Origin: Deltaproteobacteria bacterium
Lineage (GTDB): Bacteria; Myxococcota_A; UBA9160; JAJDAL01
Reading direction: 5' to 3'
Assembly: GCA_029261875.1 (NCBI GenBank)
Contig: JAJDAL010000021.1
Coordinates: forward strand, 62,001-126,000
DNA: 64,000 nucleotides
Positions within the stretch are counted from its first letter, which is position 1. Every line of letters starts with the position of its first letter. Of this stretch, positions 44,552 to 53,632 are shown piece by piece. The translations under genes and the position numbers were made by a program. The notes below the pieces were generated by a model. The model was not told the DNA's origin and searched no databases. It saw only the letters and a list, made by a program, of their open reading frames with translations.

Positions 44552-45795
44552 TGCGCACTGGGTGGGTCGCGCTCGCTTCCGCCTTACTCCTCCTTCCGTC
44601 TCTCGCTGCCGAGGCACATCCTCGCTCCACGTCGACTTCCGCCTGGGAGGTTTCGAGCGACGACCCGGCCCGTGCGCGGGTCGTCGTGGGGGTTGCGTGG
44701 AGTGAAGTCCAGCGCGCCGTACCCGCCGTCGGGGGGCTCGTGATCGACGCGGTGCTCGCAAACCCGCGCTTGCTCGCCCAGGTCGATCGCTATTTCCTCG
44801 ACCACGTCGCATTCACGTCGAACGGCGCGCCGTGTGGGGCCGTGGGCTCCCTCGTCCATGTCCCCTCGTCGGATCCGACGCATTTCGGTCGCCGCTTTGC
44901 GTTGCTTTGCGGGGATTCAGGAAGCCTCGGAATTTCCGTGGATCTGTTCCGCGAGACGGCACCGTCTCACCTTCACATCGCGCGCGTTCGGGTCGATGGG
45001 GGGGCGTCGATCGAACGGGTTCTCGTGCTCGGAAACGCTTCGTTCACGCTGTCGGGTTCCCCGGCGGAGCAAGCCCGTCAAGGAAGTTCGTTTCTGGATT
45101 ATCTGGGCCTTGGGATCGAACACATTGCAACGGGCTACGACCATCTCGTGTTCTTGCTCGTATTGCTGCTTGCGGGCGGAAGCTTGCGCCAGGTGGCGGG
45201 CGTCGTGACGGGCTTCACGGCGGCCCACAGTGTGACCCTTGCGTTGGGGGTCCTCGGTGTGGTGCGGCCCTTGCCGGGCGCCATCGAGGCGTTGATCGGC
45301 CTTTCCATCGTGGTGGTCGCACTCGAAAACTTCGCGGCCACCAGCGGTCCGCCGGAACGCCGACGCATCTTCGTGTTGCTCGCTCTCGGAATCCTGGGAT
45401 CCGTGGCCGCGGCCCTCTTCGGTGTGTTGGCGATTCCCGCGACCGCGCTTGCGGGCATCGGGGTGTTCTCGCTCTGCTACCTGGGGCTGGAGGCGCGAAG
45501 CCCGGGCGTGGCTTCCCTGCGTTGGCTGGTGGCTTTCGTGTTCGGATTGATTCACGGATTCGGGTTCGCGGGAATCCTGGTGGAGACCGGGCTTCCGCCG
45601 GGACGCGTGGCGCCCGCCCTATTGGGCTTCAACCTCGGCGTCGAAGCAGGCCAGCTCGCCATCGTTCTCGCAGTTTGGCCCTTTTTGAGCCGGGCCCTGA
45701 GGCGACCCGGGTGGCGTCCGACGCTGGTTCAAGTGGGATCCGCGCCCGCGCTCGCGGCGGGGTTGTTCTGGTTCTTGACGCGCGCGTTCGGGTGA
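44548..45795 (+). CDS. HupE/UreJ-family membrane protein with periplasmic domain
   Basis: 415 residues. Signal peptide (1-23, ending AEA) with His24 at the mature end, a periplasmic domain (about 24-180), then seven or so TM helices. The UreJ_2-type signature is seen: LGLGIEHIATGYDHLVF, TAAHSVTLAL and FGLIHGFGFAGIL, with paired histidines that may carry metal or protons. Relatives are linked to nickel/hydrogenase, but this subgroup has no such neighbours. Translationally coupled to the PPIase. Confidence 0.82.
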   Translation: MMRTGWVALASALLLLPSLAAEAHPRSTSTSAWEVSSDDPARARVVVGVAWSEVQRAVPAVGGLVIDAVLANPRLLAQVDRYFLDHVAFTSNGAPCGAVGSLVHVPSSDPTHFGRRFALLCGDSGSLGISVDLFRETAPSHLHIARVRVDGGASIERVLVLGNASFTLSGSPAEQARQGSSFLDYLGLGIEHIATGYDHLVFLLVLLLAGGSLRQVAGVVTGFTAAHSVTLALGVLGVVRPLPGAIEALIGLSIVVVALENFAATSGPPERRRIFVLLALGILGSVAAALFGVLAIPATALAGIGVFSLCYLGLEARSPGVASLRWLVAFVFGLIHGFGFAGILVETGLPPGRVAPALLGFNLGVEAGQLAIVLAVWPFLSRALRRPGWRPTLVQVGSAPALAAGLFWFLTRAFG

Positions 45796-45854
45796 CGGCG
45801 TTTGCCAAAGGGTGGTAGGCTCGCGCGTTGGATTTTGGCTGGAGGGGAGCGCAG

Positions 45855-46304
45855 ATGGACGAAGAAAAGATCAAAGAACTCGTTCGAAACATGGTGTTCT
45901 GGAACGGCAAGAAAGACATGGCGATCGACGAGATCGCCATGGTGCAGCCGGGGCTGGCCATCATCATGCCGCAGATCGGTGACCGCACCTGGAAGCTGTA
46001 TTACGCCGTGAAGGCGGGCAACTGGGACAACGCGCGCTGGCAATGGAAAGAGGCGCGCAAGCTCTTCGAACTCGGTGCGGTGATGCGGCCGAAACACGAA
46101 GCGGCCCTGGAAGAATATCTACGCGACGACTGGGCCCCGCTCGGAACCGCGATCGAGGCCAAAGACAGCGACGGCTTCTTCCAGGCCTTCGACAAGGCCG
46201 TGGACTCTGCGAACGCCTGGCACGAGAAGAAGGACGTGCACCACATCCGCTGGAAGGTGCCGGACCACCCGCCTCCGGACCTGGACCTGACGCCGCGACG
46301 CTAG
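45855..46304 (+). CDS. Conserved small helical protein, unknown function
   Basis: 149 residues from ATG 45855 (GGAGGGGAG 5 nt upstream). Soluble and mostly helical. Distinct parts: MVQPGLAIIMPQIGDRTWK, then YYAVKAGNWDNARWQWKEA, ALEEYLRDD, and the ending IRWKVPDHPPPDLDLTPRR. I recall relatives with this Pro-rich ending in other bacteria but no function. Its TAG stop shares CTAG with the stop of the convergent desaturase. Confidence 0.75.
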   Translation: MDEEKIKELVRNMVFWNGKKDMAIDEIAMVQPGLAIIMPQIGDRTWKLYYAVKAGNWDNARWQWKEARKLFELGAVMRPKHEAALEEYLRDDWAPLGTAIEAKDSDGFFQAFDKAVDSANAWHEKKDVHHIRWKVPDHPPPDLDLTPRR

Positions 46305-47176
46305 GCGGCCTTGGGGAGCTCGGCGGCTTCGGGTTTCAAGATCGAAGCCGGGGGCTCGCGTAGGTCGCGGACGACACCGATCGCGGCCAGGCCGCGCAAG
46401 ATGTAGTAGGTGGCGTCGACTTCCCACCAGAAGAAACCCTGTCGCGTGCTCGCCATATAGCGGTGGTGGTTGTTGTGCCACCCCTCACCCATGGTGAGGA
46501 GCGCCAGGAACCAGTTGTTGCGGCTGTCGTCGCCGGTGTCGTAGCGGCGCGTGCCCCAAACGTGGGCCAGGGAGTTGATGGTGTACGTGCTGTGCCACAG
46601 CAGCGTGGTGGAGATCACGTAGCCCCACACGAGTCCCGGCCAACCCCCGATGACAAAGCAGAGCACCGCCAGCAGGAGCGGGGGAATGAAGTGGTATTTG
46701 TTGAGCCACACGAGTTCCGGGTAACGCGCCAGGTCCGGGACTTCTTCGCCCGGCGTCTGATCCCATTGGTGGTCGAAGATCCAACCTTGATGGGAATACC
46801 AGAAACCCTTGTTCGGAGAATGGCGGTCACCCGGGCCGTCGGAATGGCGGTGATGGGCGCGGTGATGTCCCGCCCACCACAGGGGACCTTTCTGGGTGGC
46901 GCTGGTGCCGAGCACACCGAGTAGGAACTGGAAGGCTCGACTGGTCTTGTAGGTTCGGTGAGAGAAGTAGCGGTGGTAGCCGCCCGTGATGGCCCACATC
47001 CGCACCCAGAACGTGATGAGGAACAGCGTGATCGCCGTACTGTTCACTCCGGTCCACAACGCCGCGAAGCAGGCCAAATGGATGCCCCAGTAAATGGCCC
47101 GCGCGTAATTTCCGGCGTTGATCCAGAAACCGTCGCTTTCGGGAATGACCAGGGATTGACTCGTGCTCTCGGCCAC
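46301..47176 (-). CDS. Acyl-CoA/acyl-lipid desaturase (delta-9 type)
   Basis: 291 residues from GTG 47176 (GGAGC upstream). The three histidine boxes of membrane di-iron desaturases are complete: HRYFSH (68-73), HHRAHH (104-109) and GWHNNHH near 240. Four hydrophobic segments fit. It should introduce a cis double bond in fatty acyl chains to control fluidity. WYSHQGWIFDHQWD is typical of bacterial stearoyl-CoA-desaturase-like enzymes. No electron donor gene adjoins. Confidence 0.93.
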   Translation of the reverse strand: MAESTSQSLVIPESDGFWINAGNYARAIYWGIHLACFAALWTGVNSTAITLFLITFWVRMWAITGGYHRYFSHRTYKTSRAFQFLLGVLGTSATQKGPLWWAGHHRAHHRHSDGPGDRHSPNKGFWYSHQGWIFDHQWDQTPGEEVPDLARYPELVWLNKYHFIPPLLLAVLCFVIGGWPGLVWGYVISTTLLWHSTYTINSLAHVWGTRRYDTGDDSRNNWFLALLTMGEGWHNNHHRYMASTRQGFFWWEVDATYYILRGLAAIGVVRDLREPPASILKPEAAELPKAA

Positions 47177-47232
47177 GCTCGCTCCTCTCTGCTCTCGCTC
47201 GATGCGGTGGATGGGTGTCGAGGATCTTAGGG

Positions 47233-47278
47233 GTCCGTCGGACAGAATTGGATGGCTGCGTGTGAAACTTGTGTGAAA
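47233..47278. promoter_or_regulatory. Repeats in the desaturase/PhyH divergent promoter
   Basis: GTGTGAAA occurs twice in direct order (47260-47267 and 47271-47278), 11 bp apart, so on one face of the helix. A palindrome GTCCG-T-CGGAC lies at 47233-47243. Both are in the 181-bp gap between the desaturase and PhyH genes. Either may be an operator; I match neither to a known regulator. Confidence 0.3.
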
Positions 47279-47357
47279 GGGCGAGAACCCTGGAGAAACA
47301 GGCACTTCGCGTCGGCTGGAAGCCCCCCGCCCGGCATCGCTACACTGCTCCCCCGCC

Positions 47358-48149
47358 ATGGACCGCACTGCTCTCCGCCTATCGGACGAAGAACGGCTCC
47401 TCTACCGGGAGCAGGGTTATTTCGTGCGCCGCCGGCTGTTTTCCCCCGACGAGCTCGATGCGCTCCGGGACGCGGCGGAGTGCTCCGTGGCCGTGGCGCG
47501 CGCGGCATCCGACCGCGGCAGAGATGAATACGCCATCGATGGCAATGTCTACCGCGAGGCCGGCGGCACGACGATTCAGTTGGAACACCGCAATGATTCC
47601 GAAACGGTGCGCGTGCTCGAGCCCTTCCATCACCTGGATCCGCGCTTCAGCACTTTGCTCGATGACCCGCGTTTCGTGGAGCCCATGTGCGGCCTGGTGG
47701 GGACGCGCCCGGTGGCGGTCTTCACCGACAAGCTCAATCTGAAGCGGCCACGTGAGGGATCGCAATTCCGCTGGCATCAGGATTCGCCGTATTGGAACCA
47801 CGCCACGCCGCACGTCGACCGATTACCCAACGCGATGTTGGTGCTCGATGATGCGGACATCGCAAACGGTTGCTTGCGGATGATTCCGGGCAGCCATCGC
47901 AAGGGAATGCTGCCGGGACTCGAGGGCGATGGCACCCTCGGGCCTTTGTTTACGGACCCGCGCTACTTCGACGCGTCGACCCAGGTTCCGGTCGAGCTCG
48001 AAGCCGGCGGGATGTTGTTCTTCAGCCCGCACATGGTCCACGGTTCCCAACCGAACGATTCCGACCGGGCGCGGCGCGCATTGATCGTGACCTACCAACC
48101 GGCGGGTCACCGCATGTTCAAGGTCGACGCAAAACGCGAAGCGGGTTGA
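47358..48149 (+). CDS. Phytanoyl-CoA dioxygenase (PhyH) family protein
   Basis: 263 residues. Fe(II)/2-oxoglutarate oxygenase fold with the facial triad H140 and D142 (FRWHQDSPYW) and H228 (SPHMVHGS), and the 2-OG-binding R240 (RRALIVTYQ). CLRMIPGSH is also a family feature. So it should hydroxylate something, but bacterial PhyH members act on very varied substrates, from compatible solutes to fatty acids. Single gene, divergent from the desaturase. Confidence 0.9.
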   Translation: MDRTALRLSDEERLLYREQGYFVRRRLFSPDELDALRDAAECSVAVARAASDRGRDEYAIDGNVYREAGGTTIQLEHRNDSETVRVLEPFHHLDPRFSTLLDDPRFVEPMCGLVGTRPVAVFTDKLNLKRPREGSQFRWHQDSPYWNHATPHVDRLPNAMLVLDDADIANGCLRMIPGSHRKGMLPGLEGDGTLGPLFTDPRYFDASTQVPVELEAGGMLFFSPHMVHGSQPNDSDRARRALIVTYQPAGHRMFKVDAKREAG

Positions 48150-48174
48150 CAACCCCCGCTACCGCCGGGCCGCG

Positions 48175-48666
48175 TCAGGGCTGATACGGCGGATCCGCGA
48201 TCGAGCGCATGAAGGCGATGATGTCGCAGATCTGTGCGTCGTTGATCGATCCGCCCCAGCCCGCCATGAGGGGCGATTTTCCAACCGCGGGCCCGCCGAG
48301 TTTGACGACCTTGAACAGGTGTTCGTCGGAGAGGGCGTTCATGTAGGCACCGTCGTTGTGCTGTGCGGGCTTGGGGTTGAGCGCGGCCGCCATGGGGCCG
48401 TCGGCGGCGCCATCTTCGCCGTGGCAAGACGCACAGAAGGTCACGTAGACGGGTTTGCCTTTTGCTGCGATCCCCGGCTGCGCGCAGCCCTCTTTGGCGG
48501 CTTGGGCCGGCGGCGGGGTCGGAGCCGGCTTTGCGGTTTTGGCGGGCGCCGGAGCTTCTGCCGGGGTCGGTTTTGCAGGGGTGCCGGAGTTCGAATCTTC
48601 GGATCCACCGCACCCGAGTGTGAAGACGAGCGAGGCAAACGCGAGTGCCGTAATTGAACGAACCAT
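48175..48666 (-). CDS. Lipoprotein c-type cytochrome
   Basis: 163 residues with an ideal GGAGG 5 nt before the ATG. Leader ending LGC (Cys19, lipobox), a Pro/Ala/Lys-rich tether (about 29-58), then one cytochrome c domain: CASCH (78-82) with axial Met134 (SPLMAGWGG). One heme, class I, periplasmic side. It should carry electrons at the membrane surface. Follows thrH by 8 nt on the same strand, with no oxidase gene adjacent. Confidence 0.9.
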   Translation of the reverse strand: MVRSITALAFASLVFTLGCGGSEDSNSGTPAKPTPAEAPAPAKTAKPAPTPPPAQAAKEGCAQPGIAAKGKPVYVTFCASCHGEDGAADGPMAAALNPKPAQHNDGAYMNALSDEHLFKVVKLGGPAVGKSPLMAGWGGSINDAQICDIIAFMRSIADPPYQP

Positions 48667-48674
48667 GGTTCCTC

Positions 48675-49295
48675 CTAGTTGTTTTTGGTTGCGCGCAAAA
48701 TTTCGCGCAGGAGTTCTTCGTAGCTGCGAGTTACCGGATACTGGGGAAACTCGCGAATGACGTTGTCCGGGGGGCGGAACAGGATTCCCGCGTGGGCGAC
48801 TTCGAGCATGGATGTGTCGTTGTAGGAATCCCCGGCTGCGACCACGCCGAATTCCAGTGAGCGCAACGCCAGCACGGCTTTGCGTTTCTGATCCGGTTGC
48901 CGCAGATGGTAGTCGATAATTCGTCCGTCCGGGGCGACCTCGAGGCGGTGACAGAACAGCGTCGGCCAGCCGAGTTGCTGCATGAGTGGCGCTGCGAATT
49001 CGTAGAAAGTGTCCGAAAGGATGATGACCGAATGCCGGGCGCGCAGCTCGTCGAGGAAACGACGCGCTCCTTCGAGTGGCGTCAGCTCGCCGATCACTTC
49101 CTGAATCTGCGGCAGACCGAGATCGTTGTCGGCGAGGATCCGCAGCCGGTGCTGCATGAGCTCGTCGTAATCCTGAATATCCCGGGTGGTGAGCCGGAGT
49201 TCCGCGATCCCGGTTCTCTCGGCAAAGGCGATCCAGATCTCGGGGATCAGCACCCCTTCGAGATCCAAGCACACCAGAAAACTGGGATCCGGCAC
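48675..49295 (-). CDS. thrH: ThrH-type phosphoserine phosphatase/homoserine phosphotransferase
   Basis: 206 residues from GTG 49295 (GGGGGAG upstream). HAD fold: CLDLEGVL with D11 and E13 in the ThrH-specific DxE order, VPEIW-like ALIPEIWIAFAERTG, ILSDTFYEFAAPL, KRKAV, and AAGDSYNDTSML. Close to Pseudomonas ThrH throughout. It should dephosphorylate phosphoserine in serine synthesis, and can move phosphate to homoserine. No serA, serC or thrB nearby. Confidence 0.92.
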   Translation of the reverse strand: MPDPSFLVCLDLEGVLIPEIWIAFAERTGIAELRLTTRDIQDYDELMQHRLRILADNDLGLPQIQEVIGELTPLEGARRFLDELRARHSVIILSDTFYEFAAPLMQQLGWPTLFCHRLEVAPDGRIIDYHLRQPDQKRKAVLALRSLEFGVVAAGDSYNDTSMLEVAHAGILFRPPDNVIREFPQYPVTRSYEELLREILRATKNN

Positions 49296-49409
49296 CGCGC
49301 ACTCCCCCCGTGATGGCGCGCAAGCATAGCGGGGGGGCCGGCGGCTGTGCCGCCCGGCGTGGGCTAGCATCGTCCCGTTGCGCCCAAGGCCCCCGGCTGG
49401 ACTGCCCAA

Positions 49410-50516
49410 ATGACTCAAGTATCTGAAAATAAAGGCCTTTTGTTATTTTTGGGCGTGCTGCTGACCGGTCTGTCCCAGAGCGTCGGCTGTCACGATTCCT
49501 CGAATGCAATCGCCAAAGAGCCGAGCCCGGTCACCGTCGAGCTGCTCCGCCTCGAACCGGAGCTGCTGCTGGAGACCGTGGATCTGGTCGGGCAGATCGA
49601 ATCCGAAGGGACCGTCATCGTCAAACCGGAAATCGAGGGCGTCATCGCGTCGATCGATTTCACCGAAGGGCATCGCGTCGAAAAGGACCAGGTTCTCTAC
49701 CGCCTGCGCAATGGCGAACAAAAGGCGCTCCTCCACGAGGCGGAAGCGCAACGCGCGCTCGCCGAAGCCACCTACAAACGAACCAAGAAGCTCGCCAAAC
49801 GCGACGTCTCTTCCGCCGCGCAACTCGAGCGGGCGCTGGCGGAGCGGGCCGTGGCCGACGCGCGCGTCGAACTCGCCAAAGTGATTCTCGACCGAACGGA
49901 AATCCGCGCCCCCTATTCGGGCTTGGTGGGCGACAGCCTGGTGTTCGTGGGAGCGAGTGTTTCCGAAGAAACCTCGCTGGTGCGTCTGGATTCCATCGAC
50001 CACGTGCAATTGTTCTTTTCGGTTCCCGAACGCGCGGTGGGGCTGGCGCGAATGGGGATTCCGATCGAAGCCAAAGTGGCCACGTATCCAGGCGAGACAT
50101 TCCCGGGTGAGGTTTTCTTCATCTCGCCTTCCTTGGATCGCGAGACCCGACGCATGCTCATCAAGGCCTGGATGCCGAATCCCGGCCACAAGCTGCGCCC
50201 GGGGATGTTCGCGAAGGTGAAGGTCGAAATCGGTCGAAAGGAAGGCGCACTCCTCGTTCCCGAAGCCTCCGTGGTCTACAGCCGCGAGGGACAGTTCGTT
50301 TGGCGGGTCGGCGACGGGAACAAAGCGGAACGCGTCATGGTCACCTTGGGCGCCCGCCAGGCGGGGCGGGTCGAAGTGGTTTCGGGCCTCTCGTCCGGGG
50401 ACGAGATCGTTACGGCCGGAACCAACAAGGTCGAAGTGGGGCGAACCCTGCTCCCGCCGGAGTCTCAACCCGCTGAAGCCAGCGTGGAAGAGGCCGGCGC
50501 GCGGGAAGGTTCGTGA
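49410..50516 (+). CDS. RND efflux periplasmic adaptor (membrane fusion) lipoprotein
   Basis: 368 residues from ATG 49410; the TTG at 49440 is an alternative, 6 nt after AAAGG. The leader ends in SVGC (Cys27, lipobox). Layout: barrel-sandwich with VKPEIEGVIASIDFTEGHRV, a coiled-coil hairpin (about 100-150), lipoyl half RTEIRAPYSGLVGDSLV, then beta-barrel and membrane-proximal domains. The first codons are strikingly AT-rich, with an inverted repeat. The permease follows by a 4-nt GTGA overlap. No TolC-type channel is in the window. Confidence 0.93.
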   Translation: MTQVSENKGLLLFLGVLLTGLSQSVGCHDSSNAIAKEPSPVTVELLRLEPELLLETVDLVGQIESEGTVIVKPEIEGVIASIDFTEGHRVEKDQVLYRLRNGEQKALLHEAEAQRALAEATYKRTKKLAKRDVSSAAQLERALAERAVADARVELAKVILDRTEIRAPYSGLVGDSLVFVGASVSEETSLVRLDSIDHVQLFFSVPERAVGLARMGIPIEAKVATYPGETFPGEVFFISPSLDRETRRMLIKAWMPNPGHKLRPGMFAKVKVEIGRKEGALLVPEASVVYSREGQFVWRVGDGNKAERVMVTLGARQAGRVEVVSGLSSGDEIVTAGTNKVEVGRTLLPPESQPAEASVEEAGAREGS

Positions 50517-53500
50517 AGTTTTCCCAGGTTTGCATCGATCGGCCCGTTCTGGCGACGGTGATGTCGCTGCTGATTTTTCTGTTCGGGTTGATTTGTCTTG
50601 GACGCCTGCCGAATCGGTCCATGCCCGACGTGGATCCGCCGATCGTTTCCATTACGACGGTATTCCCGGGAGCCGCACCGGAAGTCGTAGAGACTTCCGT
50701 TACCCAACAGATCGAAGATCAGGTGATCGGTATCGAGGGCGTCAAGCACGTCACGTCGACCAGTCGCGAGCAGGTTTCCAGTATCAGCATCGAGTTCGAA
50801 CTCGGTCGGGACATGGAGGCGGCGGCCAACGACGTGCGCGACCGCGTGGCGCGCGCGCGCAGCCAGCTGCCAGACGAAGTCGAAGACCCGGTGGTGGCCA
50901 AGCGCGAATCGGACGCGAACGCCATCATCTGGCTGGCGCTTTCGGGCGAGCACTACGATCAGGTCCGCCTGACCTCGATTGCCGAGCGCTACATCGTCGA
51001 TCGGATTGGAAAGCTACCGGGCGTTTCCACGGTGCTGGTGGGCGGCGAGCGCCGCTATTCCATGCGGGTTTGGATCGACAACGAACGCCTGACCTCGCAT
51101 CAGCTCACGATCTCGGACGTCGTCGCGGCCCTCGGCCGGGAGAACGTCGACTTGCCTTCCGGGCGAGTTGAAAGTTCGAGTGTCGAATTTACGGTTCGCA
51201 GTTTGGGCGAACTGCAAACCGCCGAGTCCTACAGCAGATTGATCGTCGCCAATGTGTCGGGCAATCCGATCCGTCTGGAAGACATCGCCGACGTGGAAGT
51301 AGGCGCCGAGGACGACCGCAAGATCGTCCGCTACAACGGCGTCCCGGGTCTCGGACTGGGAATCGTCAAACAATCCAAGGCCAACACCCTGTCGGTGGCA
51401 GACGCCGTAAAGGCGGAAATGGAGCGCCTGCGCGGCGACCTGCCCGCTGGCGTCAAGCTGGAAATCGCCTTTGATTCCTCGGTCTTCATCCGTGATTCCC
51501 TGAGCGACGTAACGCGCACGATTTTCGAAGCGGCGTTACTGGTGGTGATCGTCATCTATGGCTTCTTGCGCTCGGCGCGCGCGACCATCATCCCGGCGGT
51601 GACGATCCCGGTGTCGATCGTCGGTGCGTTTGCGGCTTTGTATATCTTCGATTTTTCGATCAACACGTTGACCTTGATGGGCGTCACGCTCGCGATCGGA
51701 CTCGTGGTCGACGATGCCATCGTGGTTCTCGAAAACATCACGCGTTGGATCGAAGATGGCCATTCGCCCCTCGAAGCTTCGCGTCGCGGGATGCAGGAGA
51801 TTTCGTTCGCCGTGGTTTCGGCGACGGTTTCCGCGGTCGCGGTCTTCCTCCCGCTGACGTTTCTCACGGACACCACGGGGCGGCTGTTTCGCGAGTTCGC
51901 CGTCACCGTCGCGACCGCCGTTGGGATCTCGGGCTTCGTTGCGCTCACACTTTCTCCAGCCCTTTGCGCCATCGTGTTGCGGCGTTCCAGGGAAGAAACC
52001 GGCCTGAAGGCCGTCTTGGGGCGAAGCTTCGATCGCCTGTCCGAGGGGTATGGTCGCCGCCTGCGGGGTGCAATCGCGCGTCCGAGGTTGTGGGTCGTCC
52101 TGGGGCTCGTCTGGACCGTCATGGGTGGGTTCCTGTTCATCAACATCGATCAGGAGTTGGTACCGCGAGCGGACCGCGGCGTGGTGATCGGCTGGACCCG
52201 TGCACCCGAGGGCAGCACCATCGAATACACCGACCGCTATCAGCGACAAGCGGAGCAGGTCTTCCTCTCGACGCCCGAAGTGGCCCGGGTTTTCTCCGTG
52301 GTGGCATTGGGGATCGGCACGCCGGGGCTCGTCAACCAGGGAGCGCTGTTCACCATGCTGCATCCGAAGGCAGACCGCGAGCGCGCGGATATTTCGGACA
52401 CGGTGGGGCACTTGATGGGCGGTCTGAAGGGGATTGCCGGAATTCAGGCCTGGGCGGTTCTGCCGTCCCCGCTGCGCGGATTCACCGCGTCGCCGGTTTC
52501 CCTGGTGATTCAGGGCGACGATGTGCACGAGCTCGCGCGCCACGCCGAAGAGATCAAAAGACGCCTGGAAGAGATGGGGGGCTTCGCAAACGTCGACACC
52601 GATCTTTTCCTCAATAAGCCGCAACTCGAAATCGAAATCGATCGCGATCGCGCGAGCGATCTCGGGGTTTCCGTGCGCGACATCGCGACCACGCTCCAAA
52701 TCCTCCTGGGTGGAGTGGATATCTCGACCTTCAAGCTGAGCGGGGAGACCTACGACGTCATCGCTCAACTCCGGCGCGAGTCGCGTTCCAATCCCCAAGA
52801 CCTGCTCGGTCTCTACGTCAACGGCGAGAACCAGCAATTGGTGCCGCTGTATTCCGTGGTCGACGCGCGCGAGACCATCGCGCCCCGCGATCTTCCGCAC
52901 TTCGACCGTTTGCGCTCCGTGACCCTCACTTCCGATTTGTCGGACCTGTCCCAGGGCGAAGCCTTGGAGAGAGTCGAAGAAGTGGCGGCCGCGGTATTAC
53001 CGAGGGACGAGGGGTATCGCATGGCGTTCTCCGGTGAGTCCGAGCGTTTCTTCGAATCCGGCAATGCGCTGTTGTTCGCCTACGCGCTGGCGGTTTTGAT
53101 CGTCTACCTCGTGCTCGCCGCGCAGTTCGAGAGTTTCGTCCATCCGATCACGATTCTGGTGGCGGTGGCGCTTTCCTTCACCGGCGCGTTGCTGACGCTC
53201 TACGTGTGCGGTGCGATGGGGGTGTCTGGAACTTCCCTCAACTTGTTCAGCAAGATTGGCTTGGTGATGTTGGTGGGCTTGGTGACGAAGAATTCGATCT
53301 TGATCGTGGAGTTTGCCAATCAGTTGAGAGAGCGGGGCCTCGGTGTCGCGGAGGCGACGCTGGAGGCGTCTCGAAGCCGCTTCCGCCCGATTCTGATGAC
53401 CGCACTCGCCACCATCGCGGGCATCACGCCGATTGCTTTGGGGCTCGGCGCCGGTGGCGAATCGCGCCGGGGCTTGGGGGTTGCGGTCGTGGGCGGCATG

Positions 53501-53629
53501 TTCTTTTCCACCTTGTTCACTTTCTTCATCGTCCCGGCGACCTATGTCGCGGTCGAGAAATTCCGCGAGCGGATTGCTCCCGAAGCGTTGGACGCAGCTC
53601 CGGAATCCACCCCTGCGGTGAACGCTTAG
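50513..53629 (+). CDS. RND efflux permease, HAE-1/AcrB-like
   Basis: 1038 residues, full size with 12 TM helices and two large periplasmic loops. The TM4 proton-relay motif VVDDAIVVLEN has the paired aspartates (GLVVDDAIVVLE). PNRSMPDVDPPIVSI at the start and the N-terminal DRPVLATVM are typical. The C-half has GLVTKNSILIVEFANQLRERG. It should pump hydrophobic compounds out with the preceding adaptor. Start GTG 50513, in the adaptor's stop. uppP is 3 nt downstream. Confidence 0.95.
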   Translation: MKFSQVCIDRPVLATVMSLLIFLFGLICLGRLPNRSMPDVDPPIVSITTVFPGAAPEVVETSVTQQIEDQVIGIEGVKHVTSTSREQVSSISIEFELGRDMEAAANDVRDRVARARSQLPDEVEDPVVAKRESDANAIIWLALSGEHYDQVRLTSIAERYIVDRIGKLPGVSTVLVGGERRYSMRVWIDNERLTSHQLTISDVVAALGRENVDLPSGRVESSSVEFTVRSLGELQTAESYSRLIVANVSGNPIRLEDIADVEVGAEDDRKIVRYNGVPGLGLGIVKQSKANTLSVADAVKAEMERLRGDLPAGVKLEIAFDSSVFIRDSLSDVTRTIFEAALLVVIVIYGFLRSARATIIPAVTIPVSIVGAFAALYIFDFSINTLTLMGVTLAIGLVVDDAIVVLENITRWIEDGHSPLEASRRGMQEISFAVVSATVSAVAVFLPLTFLTDTTGRLFREFAVTVATAVGISGFVALTLSPALCAIVLRRSREETGLKAVLGRSFDRLSEGYGRRLRGAIARPRLWVVLGLVWTVMGGFLFINIDQELVPRADRGVVIGWTRAPEGSTIEYTDRYQRQAEQVFLSTPEVARVFSVVALGIGTPGLVNQGALFTMLHPKADRERADISDTVGHLMGGLKGIAGIQAWAVLPSPLRGFTASPVSLVIQGDDVHELARHAEEIKRRLEEMGGFANVDTDLFLNKPQLEIEIDRDRASDLGVSVRDIATTLQILLGGVDISTFKLSGETYDVIAQLRRESRSNPQDLLGLYVNGENQQLVPLYSVVDARETIAPRDLPHFDRLRSVTLTSDLSDLSQGEALERVEEVAAAVLPRDEGYRMAFSGESERFFESGNALLFAYALAVLIVYLVLAAQFESFVHPITILVAVALSFTGALLTLYVCGAMGVSGTSLNLFSKIGLVMLVGLVTKNSILIVEFANQLRERGLGVAEATLEASRSRFRPILMTALATIAGITPIALGLGAGGESRRGLGVAVVGGMFFSTLFTFFIVPATYVAVEKFRERIAPEALDAAPESTPAVNA

Positions 53630-53632
53630 TCG

